A stretch of DNA of 7,143 bases from an uncultured Alphaproteobacteria bacterium (GCA_938028645.1 CALIMD010000065.1:1-7143); one strand, 5' to 3'; positions 1-6,700 are shown, counted from the stretch's first letter. Notes: generated from the sequence alone by a model not told the origin. Numbers and translations are program-made.

Positions 1-159
1 CTCTGCTTTAGCTTTTACCGATTTAGGAGCGGTCGTCCACCCAACCAACTGATAGACTCCGACCACAGTCTCCCCGTCTCTGGTCTTCATCTCAGCGTGC
101 AAAATATTTGCGTCTTCATCAATTTGTAGCACTTTCCCGTCAAACACTTTCACCTCCAT
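1..159 (-). CDS. Hypothetical protein, N-terminal part only
   Basis: This is the first 53 codons of a reading frame that runs off the left edge. It starts at ATG (157-159), and an in-frame TGA at 163-165 fixes that as the first possible ATG. A Shine-Dalgarno-like AGGTGA lies at 175-180, about 15 bases upstream, which is further than ideal. The visible protein begins MEVKVFDGKVLQIDEDAN and looks soluble: alternating hydrophobic and charged residues suggest beta strands, followed by a lysine- and alanine-rich stretch at the cut edge. There is no signal peptide or membrane segment in the visible part. I do not recognise the family. It has the same orientation as the 139-residue gene upstream, 168 bases away, and no clear terminator separates them, so co-transcription is possible. 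The start is reasonably well supported; the function is unknown. Confidence 0.6.
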   Translation of the reverse strand, partial: MEVKVFDGKVLQIDEDANILHAEMKTRDGETVVGVYQLVGWTTAPKSVKAKAE

Positions 160-327
160 AAGTCAGACTTTTATTCACCTACAACTAGAACATGGAACAA
201 ATAACTCCATTTACAAGTTCGAATTCCAAAGAATAACAAACAACCACTTGCTCATTTATTGAGGTGCAGAGAGCTTATGCTGTACTAAAATAGGCTAAGG
301 GAAACCTAATACTTCCGTATATGGTCA

Positions 328-747
328 TTAGAATTTATTGAGAAAATTATTAAGGCCCTCAAAACCATAGAGAGCCCCCAAACCACCTACAAGAATTAGA
401 AGCAACCAAAAGGCCGCCTTAACCGCTACGAGAAGATCTTTTCTACCTGTATTTTTCCCCTTATCTGTGGGAGGTCTTCCGCGCCGTCGAGGAGTGATAT
501 CGGCCTTCGACTCTGGCTGACCCTGTTTAGCTTTTATCTTAGTCGTAGTATTGAATATGGTAGTTTCTTTAGATCCACCAGTTTTATCATCATAAACCTC
601 GCTTATTACTTTTGCGCCGTCGATGTGGGTGGCTCCGTGAAGATTTCTAGCCGCTTCGATAGCTTCGTCGCGATCCGAGTATATTGTATCTGTCTGCCAC
701 TCATCGCCTTTTAAGCTTAAAACCTCGTAGGTCGTCTCTTTAGACAT
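328..747 (-). CDS. Hypothetical single-pass membrane protein with basic linker
   Basis: This is a complete 139-residue frame from ATG (745-747) to TAA, with GAGG at 752-755 four bases ahead of the start. Residues 1-70 form a small soluble domain with a predicted strand-helix-strand pattern (YEVLSLKGDEW, then DRDEAIEAARNL, then AKVISEVYD). Residues 70-107 are a polar, basic linker containing RRRGRPP at 87-93, which resembles an AT-hook. Residues about 108-128 are one hydrophobic helix (AAFWLLLILVGGLGALYGF), followed by a short tail. The lysine- and arginine-rich linker should stay in the cytoplasm by the positive-inside rule, giving an N-in topology. I have an unverified impression that alphaproteobacteria carry similar small proteins with this N-terminal pattern, but I cannot assign a named family or function. 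It lies downstream of the Bax-inhibitor-1 gene, separated by a hairpin, so it probably has its own promoter. Confidence 0.8.
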   Translation of the reverse strand: MSKETTYEVLSLKGDEWQTDTIYSDRDEAIEAARNLHGATHIDGAKVISEVYDDKTGGSKETTIFNTTTKIKAKQGQPESKADITPRRRGRPPTDKGKNTGRKDLLVAVKAAFWLLLILVGGLGALYGFEGLNNFLNKF

Positions 748-773
748 CGGACCTCAATTCTCCAGATGAGTAC

Positions 774-786
774 AATAGCCGCTATT
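774..786. repeat. Short palindrome in leader of the 139-residue gene
   Basis: AATAGC, one C, then GCTATT form a 13-base palindrome with 6-bp arms. It sits next to the predicted transcription start of the downstream membrane-protein gene. Its left half belongs to a 9-bp sequence, ACAATAGCC at 772-780, that recurs in direct orientation at 840-848. It could be an operator half-site or a chance occurrence in AT-rich DNA. Confidence 0.3.
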
Positions 787-790
787 TACG

Positions 791-819
791 TGTTTATTCC
801 TGTATTTCTCTATTGGCAA
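791..819 (-). promoter_or_regulatory. Possible sigma-70 promoter for the 139-residue gene
   Basis: On the minus strand, TTGCCA (814-819) matches the -35 consensus at five of six positions. It is followed by a 17-base spacer and TAAACA (791-796), a weak -10 box matching three of six. The position is sensible: downstream of the hairpin at 863-888 and about 45 bases ahead of the ATG at 747. The weak -10 box keeps confidence low. Confidence 0.3.
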
Positions 820-862
820 TAAAAAATACGCCTTAGCCGACAATAGCCTTCCTTAAATGACT

Positions 863-888
863 AGGGCGCCAATAAAAGTTGGCGCCCT
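863..888 (-). terminator. Hairpin terminator after the Bax-inhibitor-1 gene
   Basis: AGGGCGCCAA (863-872) and TTGGCGCCCT (879-888) are perfect reverse complements, giving a 10-bp GC-rich stem with a 6-base loop. It begins 24 bases past the stop codon of the Bax-inhibitor-1 gene, where an intrinsic terminator is expected. On the minus strand the stem is followed by AGTCATTTAAGG, which is not a proper U tract. On the plus strand it is followed by CTCTTTAT, which is only slightly better. It may terminate transcription, or mainly protect the 3' end of the message. Confidence 0.65.
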
Positions 889-912
889 CTTTATACACTT
901 AATTTTATGATC

Positions 913-1644
913 CTATTCGCGATTTCCGAAAAGGCTCAATAACATTATGAACAAATTAATGAAATCTAGATAAAGTCTAAGTGCTCCATAGATGGATTTC
1001 TTAGCTTGTGTCTCTGAATCGTCGCCTTCCCAGTAATCATTCTTGATGGATTGAGTGTCGTATGCTGTCAGCCCAGCAAATACAAGCACTCCGATCACCG
1101 AAATCCCAAATTGTAAAGCTGAAGAAGCCAGGAAGATATTAACAACGGATGCTATGAGTATCCCTATCAATCCCATGAACAAGAATGACCCCATACCCGT
1201 GAGATCTTTTTTAGTGGTGTATCCATAGAGACTGGTTCCAGCGAACATTCCCGCCGCAATAAAGAAAACACGAGTAATACTTTCTCCAGTATAAACAAGA
1301 AATATACTGGACAAGGAGAGTCCCATCAGAGCTGCATAAATCCAAAATACAGTTTGCGCCGTTGATGAGGCCATAGACTGTATTCTAGCAGCAAAAAGAA
1401 ATACCATCCCAATTGGGGCCAACATAATCACCCATTTTAATGGGGAAACATATATGGCATAGCCAAAGCCAGTTAGCTGACCGCCTTGTATAGCAAGGAA
1501 GGAAGCGCCCAGCGCTATCAGTCCTGTTATAGCCAAGCCAATTGTCATGTGGTTGTATACGCCGAGCATATACTGCCGCAGTCCTACATCGACATGGGCA
1601 TCTGCCGCCTGTGCTCGCGACATCATTCGAGGATCTAAAGCCAT
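913..1644 (-). CDS. Bax inhibitor-1 (BI-1/YccA/UPF0005) family membrane protein
   Basis: This is a 243-residue integral inner-membrane protein with seven hydrophobic helices at roughly residues 30-52, 68-86, 97-118, 123-142, 151-173, 176-196 and 221-240. The family signature is clear in GLTAYDTQ near the end of helix six. Asp196 in that motif and Asp227 in LYLDFINLF match the two aspartates that form the pH-sensing pair of the structurally studied relative YetJ. Members are calcium- or proton-linked leak channels or regulators of membrane protein quality control; in bacteria the exact role is often unknown. The frame is open back to a TTG at 1657-1659, but I chose ATG (1642-1644, MALDPR) because AAAGG at 1652-1656 is well placed for it, and that sequence would be coding if TTG were the start. 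A putative promoter and repeats lie upstream, and a hairpin follows the gene. The family call is firm; the physiological role is not known. Confidence 0.93.
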   Translation of the reverse strand: MALDPRMMSRAQAADAHVDVGLRQYMLGVYNHMTIGLAITGLIALGASFLAIQGGQLTGFGYAIYVSPLKWVIMLAPIGMVFLFAARIQSMASSTAQTVFWIYAALMGLSLSSIFLVYTGESITRVFFIAAGMFAGTSLYGYTTKKDLTGMGSFLFMGLIGILIASVVNIFLASSALQFGISVIGVLVFAGLTAYDTQSIKNDYWEGDDSETQAKKSIYGALRLYLDFINLFIMLLSLFGNRE

Positions 1645-1678
1645 AATAAAACCTTTCAAAACTTTCTCTTATACCAAC

Positions 1679-1707
1679 TATATAGCCACATTAACTGAAA
1701 AATTCAA
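1679..1707 (-). promoter_or_regulatory. Candidate promoter for the Bax-inhibitor-1 gene
   Basis: On the minus strand, TTGAAT (1702-1707), a 17-base spacer and TATATA (1679-1684) form a sigma-70-like promoter matching four of six bases at each box. A start near 1672 would leave a leader of about 28 bases that includes the AAAGG ribosome binding site. An overlapping TATAAG at about 1671-1676 is an alternative -10 box without a good partner. Confidence 0.4.
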
Positions 1708-1711
1708 TGTG
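1687..1711. repeat. Inverted repeat overlapping the candidate -35 box
   Basis: CACATT (1687-1692) and AATGTG (1706-1711) are 6-bp inverted arms separated by 13 bases. The right arm overlaps the proposed -35 element, so a dimeric regulator bound here would affect polymerase access. The arms are short, and chance occurrence cannot be excluded. Confidence 0.35.
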
Positions 1712-1712
1712 A

Positions 1713-1730
1713 TTAAACACCTTAAACACC
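1713..1730. repeat. Perfect tandem 9-bp repeat upstream of the -35 box
   Basis: TTAAACACC occurs twice without a gap (1713-1721 and 1722-1730); on the transcribed-gene strand it reads GGTGTTTAA twice. It lies directly upstream of the inverted repeat and about five bases ahead of the proposed -35 element, where activators commonly bind. It falls in the 130-base gap between rlmN and the Bax-inhibitor-1 gene and is not part of any credible coding sequence. Confidence 0.5.
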
Positions 1731-1774
1731 GTAACTGATGAATTTTAATACCTTTTGCTTATAATTAACTTTTT

Positions 1775-2905
1775 TCAGGCTGAACCGATAAAGTCTGGGA
1801 CCCGATCGCGTTTCTTCACTCTCAAACTCTCCGACTTTAATTGACCACATGCTGCCAGGATATCACTTCCCCTGGGTGCGCGGACTGGCGATGGATATCC
1901 AGCATCCATTATAATTTTTGAAAATTCTTGAATCTGCTTCGAATCCGAGCACTCATATGGAGAACCAGGCCATGGATTGAATGGGATTAAATTAATTTTA
2001 GCGGGAATCCCTTCCATTAACTTAACAAGCGCTTTTGCATCGCCTAGACTGTCATTTATTCCTTTTAACATAACATATTCAAAAGTGATGCGACGCGCAT
2101 TGTTAACACCCGGGTAGTTTCTACACGCTTTTAGTAATTCTTTTATCGGGTATTTTTTATTAATAGGGACTAACACATCTCTCACACGGTCTGTGACCGC
2201 GTGCAGAGAAATGGCTAAATTCACATCCGTTTCTATTCCGCATTTATGAATTTCTGGCACAACCCCCGATGTTGACAGCGTTATTCTTCTCTTGGATATA
2301 GAAATACCTTCATTGTCCATAATAATCTGGAGCGACTTAATAACATTATCCAAATTATACAGAGGCTCACCCATACCCATTAATACAATGTTCGTAATAG
2401 GACGGCCCGGCTGGGCAGAAGGCCATGCCTCAAGCGAATCCATCGCCGTGAGTACTTGCCCAACAATCTCGGATGGTTCCAAATTTCTAACAAGCCTTTG
2501 AGTTCCCGTATGACAAAACGAACACGTCAGAGTGCAGCCCACTTGCGAGGATATACATAGAGTGCCTCGGTCCTTTTCTGGGATGAAAACTGTTTCCGCC
2601 TCAGTTCCGTCTGAAAACCGCAAAAGCCATTTGACTGTGTCATCGACACTTCGTTGCTCTTGAGAAATACCAGGCCTGGAAAGCACATATGCCTGACTCA
2701 GTTCCTCTCTTATTGGTATAGAAAGGGTAGTCATTTCCGAAAAATCTGTAGTGCCTTTATGATAAACCCAGTGCCAAACTTGTTTCGCACGAAATTTAGC
2801 GAGTCCGGCATCTACAAGTACTTTTTCAAGTTCAGACCTTGTTAAACCTACTAAATTTGTTTTGGGTTCAGCTGCATTATTTTGTAATCCCGGTTTTATT
2901 TGCAT
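1775..2905 (-). CDS. rlmN: RlmN, dual-specificity 23S rRNA/tRNA adenine C2-methyltransferase
   Basis: This 376-residue cytoplasmic radical-SAM enzyme matches RlmN, which methylates C2 of A2503 in 23S rRNA and of A37 in certain tRNAs. A small N-terminal RNA-binding domain (about 15-95) precedes the radical-SAM barrel. Cys124, Cys128 and Cys131 in GCTLTCSFC form the CxxxCxxC motif that binds the iron-sulfur cluster. Cys117 (TLCISSQVGC) and Cys353 (ILAACGQL) correspond to the two further conserved cysteines, the latter being the one that carries the methyl group in the E. coli enzyme. Glu104 in ETVFIP and GMGEP at 177-181 are also in place. All key residues are present and the length is normal. 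The start codon lies inside the end of the upstream IalB-family gene (10-base overlap), and AAGG is only one base from the ATG, so initiation probably depends on translation of the upstream gene. Confidence 0.97.
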   Translation of the reverse strand: MQIKPGLQNNAAEPKTNLVGLTRSELEKVLVDAGLAKFRAKQVWHWVYHKGTTDFSEMTTLSIPIREELSQAYVLSRPGISQEQRSVDDTVKWLLRFSDGTEAETVFIPEKDRGTLCISSQVGCTLTCSFCHTGTQRLVRNLEPSEIVGQVLTAMDSLEAWPSAQPGRPITNIVLMGMGEPLYNLDNVIKSLQIIMDNEGISISKRRITLSTSGVVPEIHKCGIETDVNLAISLHAVTDRVRDVLVPINKKYPIKELLKACRNYPGVNNARRITFEYVMLKGINDSLGDAKALVKLMEGIPAKINLIPFNPWPGSPYECSDSKQIQEFSKIIMDAGYPSPVRAPRGSDILAACGQLKSESLRVKKRDRVPDFIGSA

Positions 2906-3408
2906 GCCTTATCAATTCTTTTTTTCATGGCCGTAAAACCAGATAAAGAGTAGGTGTCCGTTGTCTTGGTACCTCGACTAGATGTGCCATACACCACCAT
3001 TCTATTGCCGCCCTTCATCGCCTTTACAAGCTTCGCGTCTAACTCAGGGTTTGCCGACCATGCGCCGTCCTGTTGTGTAAAAAGTTTAAAACTTTTTTTA
3101 TTTATTTTAACTCTAACTTCACTGTCCTTTTTGTAATTGTACCCCGCTATAAAATTTACTTCTCCGTTTATTTTTTGCTTAGGCCTATTTGTTACCAATG
3201 CGTATGGCTGGCCACGCTTCTTATATTTTCCTCTTTGTTTTTTGGGCGCGCTGGCAATATAGCATACTTTTCCTGCCTCACCCGAGAAGGTATAGGCCGC
3301 CCAATCTCGTTTTTCTGAAATCTTTTTGGGGTCTGCTGCATTAACGGTTGTTATTGAGGCAATAGTGAATACGGAAATTAAAAACCCAAAAAAAGAACAA
3401 TATCTCAT
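2896..3408 (-). CDS. Secreted IalB-family (invasion-associated locus B) protein
   Basis: This is a 170-residue protein with a classical signal peptide: a short N-terminus, a hydrophobic core at residues 5-20 and a likely cleavage after TTVNA (residue 24), giving a basic periplasmic product. The mature part has the pattern I know from IalB-like proteins encoded beside rlmN in alphaproteobacteria: DWAAYTF, then CYIASAPKK, GEVNFIAGYNY, SFKLFTQQDGAWSANPELDAKLVKAMK and a closing RGTKTTDTYSLSGFTAM. Two cysteines remain after processing, Cys49 and the penultimate Cys169, and could form a disulfide. The family is named after a Bartonella erythrocyte-invasion protein, but it is widespread in free-living bacteria, so an invasion role should not be assumed here; an envelope function is more likely. 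Start is ATG at 3406-3408 with only a weak AGG four bases upstream. Its stop overlaps the rlmN start. Confidence 0.85.
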   Translation of the reverse strand: MRYCSFFGFLISVFTIASITTVNAADPKKISEKRDWAAYTFSGEAGKVCYIASAPKKQRGKYKKRGQPYALVTNRPKQKINGEVNFIAGYNYKKDSEVRVKINKKSFKLFTQQDGAWSANPELDAKLVKAMKGGNRMVVYGTSSRGTKTTDTYSLSGFTAMKKRIDKACK

Positions 3409-3479
3409 TAAACCTAATCTCTACTAATTTTTAGTTACAATTATCAAGACGGATGGACCTAGGCTCTCTTAATCCTAGC

Positions 3480-3575
3480 TCAACCGCCCATTGATAGCAT
3501 CTTTAACACATCTATCGCTGAAAAAGTAGCCAAGAAGCAAATTAAGAAGGGAACAAAACATCTAATCGTTGGCAT
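3480..3575 (-). CDS. Possible 31-residue small membrane protein
   Basis: A short frame runs from ATG (3573-3575) to TGA. It begins MPTIRCFVPFLICFLATFS, which would form one hydrophobic helix over about residues 6-21, followed by a short amphipathic tail ending MGG. AGGA lies four bases before the ATG, and an in-frame TAG sits just before it, so the start is unambiguous if the frame is translated. It overlaps the end of a 19-codon frame (3542-3601) in another phase. Frames this short arise by chance, and AU-rich antisense or spacer DNA often encodes hydrophobic stretches, so this is a candidate only. Confidence 0.25.
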   Translation of the reverse strand: MPTIRCFVPFLICFLATFSAIDVLKMLSMGG

Positions 3576-3655
3576 AACATCCTAGTGTCTTCAATTGTCA
3601 TTTCAACAAGAGGGGGGGTGGAAACAGCAGCTCCAGCAATTTATCCCGCATTCAT
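3542..3655 (-). pseudogene. Possible small gene remnant with in-frame stop at codon 5
   Basis: ATG at 3653-3655 is preceded by an excellent ribosome binding site (AGGAGA, 3661-3666, five-base spacing) and a promoter-like element. Translation would nevertheless stop after MNAG at the TAA of codon 5. The same frame is then open for 32 more codons (IAGAAVSTPPLVEMTIEDTR and on to LFPS) before a second TAA. Strong initiation signals ahead of an immediate stop suggest a recently broken small gene, a minimal leader peptide or a sequencing error. Alternatively the second ATG (3649-3651), in another phase, is the one used. I do not recognise the peptide. Confidence 0.25.
3598..3651 (-). CDS. Possible 17-residue leader peptide
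   Basis: A second ATG (3649-3651) shares the strong AGGAGA site with nine-base spacing and opens a 17-codon frame, MRDKLLELLFPPPLLLK, ending in TGA. That stop overlaps the ATG of a further 19-codon frame (3599-3601) in an ATGA arrangement typical of translational coupling. The peptide is leucine- and proline-rich, with three consecutive prolines encoded across the run of seven C, a context known to slow ribosomes. Whether it is made is unknown. Confidence 0.2.
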   Translation of the reverse strand: MRDKLLELLFPPPLLLK

Positions 3656-3660
3656 AAAAT

Positions 3661-3666
3661 TCTCCT
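3661..3666 (-). promoter_or_regulatory. Strong ribosome binding site without a proper gene
   Basis: AGGAGA on the minus strand is the best Shine-Dalgarno match I noticed in the window. It is well spaced for ATG codons at 3655 (five bases) and 3651 (nine bases). No long reading frame follows either, which is why the site deserves mention. Confidence 0.5.
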
Positions 3667-3695
3667 ATTGTTAGCTACCATATGGGCCGCAAATC

Positions 3696-3723
3696 ATTAT
3701 ATTTCATAAGCCAATCGGAGCAA
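3696..3723 (-). promoter_or_regulatory. Promoter-like element downstream of cobN
   Basis: A perfect TATAAT (3696-3701) on the minus strand is preceded, after a 16-base spacer, by TTGCTC (3718-3723), a weak -35 box matching three of six. A start near 3689 would give a leader of roughly 35 bases ending in the AGGAGA site. The predicted transcript would cross the mini-ORF region and could continue into the IalB-family gene and rlmN, which lack a clear promoter of their own. Confidence 0.45.
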
Positions 3724-3759
3724 TACAGATCAAAACTTTCCTGACTAAGTCGATAAGCC

Positions 3760-6700
3760 TTAATTTGAGAGTCTAATTTGTGCCAGTTGGTCTACAATGG
3801 AATTTCGGCTGGGCCTCCATAAACCTCGGTCCTGCGCTTCAGTAAGCCGTTCAACAATGTCTTTTAAGGCGTTTAGGTTATATTCCTCGAGAAAATCCCT
3901 TACTTCTGAGTTTTCTATGTAAGCCTCAAAGACTGCGTCAAAATGGTGATCTTTGACACATCGCGATGTTGCGGCAAACGCGAATAGATAATCCACAGTA
4001 GCAGCAAGCTCAAACCCACCCTTATACCCATGGCGCATAACACCATGTATCCATTTTGGGTTTACTGCTCTTCCCCGAACAACACGACCAATTTCATCCT
4101 CCAAAGTTCTAACCATTGGAGTTTCTGGTTTAGAATTATCACCATGATAAATGACAGGCTGAGCTCCTGAAAAATGCCTGACAGCAGCACTCAGGCCACC
4201 CTGAAATTGGTAGTAATCGTCCGAGTCCAGAATGTCATGCTCACGATTATCTTGGTTATGCAAGACAACTTGTATTCTCTTCAGGCGAGAGCGAAAAAGT
4301 TCTTGCTCCTGCTCACCATACACTCCCGTACCATACGCGAAACCTCCCCATTCGACGTAGGTTTCAGCAAAGTCAACATCAGCATCCCAAATACCTTCAT
4401 CTATCAGCGCTTGCATTCCCGCTCCATAAGTTCCCGGTTTTGATCCAAAAACTCGGGTAGCTGCAAGCCTTAACGCGGTTTCTTCGTCGATATCGTTATT
4501 TTTCATCTCATTAATATCATTTTCAACAGTCCATGCTAGCGGATTTTCTTCCTTTGATTCATCTAGGATTGCTACCGCTCTAATTGCCGAATCTAAGAGC
4601 TCTAGTTGATACGGAAACGCATCGCGAAAGAAGCCCGAAACACGAAAAGTCACATCTACTCTAGGTCTATCGAGCACCGTAAGAGGTATAATATTAAAAC
4701 CAGTCAAGCGACCAGATACCGGTTCCCATTCGGGACTGACCCCCATAAAGGCAAGTGCTTGGGCAATATCGTCGCCACCAGTTCTCATATTTGAGGTTCC
4801 CCAAGCAGATAAAGCAATCGCCTTTGGCCACTGACCATGATCTTGACGATGCTTGTCTAATACCAATCCCGCAGCCTTCCAACCTAATGTCCACGCTGTC
4901 GGCGTTGGGATAGACCGGGTATCGACCGAATAAAAATTTCGACCCGTTGGTAGAACATCGCTCCTGCCTCTAGTTGGAGCTCCTGACGGGCCAGGTACGA
5001 TAAACTTTCCCGCTAATGCTCCACAAACACTTACCAATTCATTAGGACCACTATTTAAAACTGCCGGTCTTAACTGCGCTTCTAGAAAGTCTAATACTTT
5101 CTTCGTTTTCGCCCATGTTGGGTCTATGTCTAATTCTCCTGAAACAATCGCTTTGGCTAAGAGTTCTAATCGCTCCACAGTGTCGCCATTACTTCTCCAG
5201 ATTTCCATAGGTAAAATATTTAATAAGTATTGGTGTTTTTGGCCCAACCAAACCTCAGACATATCGCAATCCAATGGATCAAATTCTAACAAGCCAAGGT
5301 CTTCAGCTATGGCCCGGATCAACGAGGCATCTTCATCTCTGCTACCAGAGCGCGGCACTCTCAATAAAGCTACCAAAAGGTCATGCAGAGAGTTTCCTTT
5401 GGGGCTCTCACCAAGTATATGAAGGCCGTCGCGAATTTGCATTTCTTTCAAATCACAAAGATATGCATCTAATTTCTGCAGTTTTTGAGAATCAGCGTCC
5501 CCATGTTTTATCCCACAATCAATATCGACTTTTAAACTCTGAGCATTTTCTATAATTTTTTGGGATAATAAACTTGTGCGACGTGGATCCAAATTTACCG
5601 CCTGGTAATACTCGTCCAACAAATTCTCTAGATCGATCAAACCACCATAAGTCTCAGCTCTAGTTAATGGAGGAGTCAAATGATCCACTATCGTTGCGGT
5701 GGTTCGTCGTTTTGCTTGTGTCCCTTCACCGGGATCATTTACAATAAACGGATAGATTAGCGGGGTAGGACCCAAAGTAGCTTCAGGGAAACATCCGTCA
5801 GACAGCGCTATTGATTTTCCAGGAAGCCACTCCAGATTACCGTGCTTTCCTAAATGAATAACTGCATGAGCTTTAAACGAATACCGTAACCAAGCATAGA
5901 ACGCCATATAACCATGCGGAGGTACAAGGGCTTGATCATGATAAGTAGCTTTTGGGTCTATATTGTAGCCTCGGGCTGGCTGAACTCCAATGGTGAGATT
6001 TCCAAAAGTATGTAATGAAAGAATAAAATCGTCACCAACCACAAATGGATCATTTCTTAAATCGCCCCAGCGCTCCAGGATTTGTTCTTGCACTGCTGTA
6101 TCTAACCCAGAAAAAAAATCACGATAATCTTCAATAGAGAGTTTTACATGACCGGTCCTAGCTTTCTTTCCGCTCAATTGATTGGTTGGTCCGTCAATTA
6201 GTTGGGCCACAAGCTGGGCTACACCAGTTGGCTCACCCGCCAGATGATAACCAGACTTTTTCAATTCGCGTATGATATTAATTAGACTGGCAGGAGTGTC
6301 CAAGCCAACGCCGTTTCCAACTCGACTATCTTTATTAGGGTAATTACTCAATATGATAGCCACGCGCTTTTGGCTCTCAGGAAGTTCACTTAAAATCACC
6401 CAGTTTTTTACAAGCTCACAGACAAATCGCACCCTATTTGAATTAGAGTTATGAATCACAATTGCACATTCTGTACTCGGGTCAAAGTGCGTGCTCGCTT
6501 TGAATGAAACAGCCCTGGATATTAATCGTCCATCAACTTCAGGTAGGGCTACATTCATCGCAATATCTCGGGAAGATAGACCTGCATCCGAAGTCTCCCA
6601 TTCTTCTTGAGAAGAACCAGACAGGATTAATTGGAAGACCGGACAATCAATCTCCTCAAATGGAGAAATCTTCCCAACAGAACCCAGCTTGGAAGATGCA

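Larger units (their letters stand above)
3409..3759. other. 351-base gap between cobN and the IalB-family gene
   Basis: No known family was recognised in this stretch. After the cobN stop I see no convincing intrinsic terminator. The gap holds a promoter-like element (3696-3723), a strong ribosome binding site (3661-3666), a run of seven G on the plus strand (3612-3618) and several overlapping frames of 17-31 codons on the minus strand, listed separately. Near the IalB-family gene there is a small 13-base palindrome, ACTAA-TTT-TTAGT (3423-3435), of unknown meaning, and no strong promoter. I found no feature that I could match to a cobalamin riboswitch, although I cannot fold the sequence here. 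Confidence 0.6.

Noticed and set aside
160..327. Promoter or terminator between the 139-residue gene and the leftmost partial gene
   Set aside because: Only weak -35/-10 look-alikes (for example TTGTTA with TGTAAA at 18-base spacing) and a 5-bp ATGGA/TCCAT repeat were seen, none strong enough to annotate.
1645..1659. TTG start five codons upstream for the Bax-inhibitor-1 protein
   Set aside because: The AAAGG ribosome site at 1652-1656 lies inside this extension and is correctly placed for the ATG at 1644.
1547..1738. Plus-strand frame over the start of the Bax-inhibitor-1 gene
   Set aside because: It lies mostly antisense to a certain gene, its product resembles no protein family and it has no supporting start signals.
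2292..2501. Plus-strand frames antisense to rlmN and the IalB-family gene (2292-2501, 2654-2845, 2954-3136, 3073-3318)
   Set aside because: Each lies opposite a well-supported gene and gives an unrecognisable product.
3455..3480. CTAGG/CCTAG inverted repeat as a terminator
   Set aside because: The uninterrupted stem is only 5 bp around a 10-base loop, with no U tract following, and it lies far from the cobN stop.
4174..4443. Plus-strand frames inside cobN, including 4174-4443, 4606-4794, 5126-5422, 5274-5555 and 6504-6710
   Set aside because: All are antisense to the intact, conserved cobN frame and encode low-complexity, family-less products; they are shadows.
4694..4894. Minus-strand frames in alternative phases within cobN (4694-4894, 6785-7006)
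   Set aside because: They overlap the real cobN frame in another phase and show no independent start signals or family resemblance.
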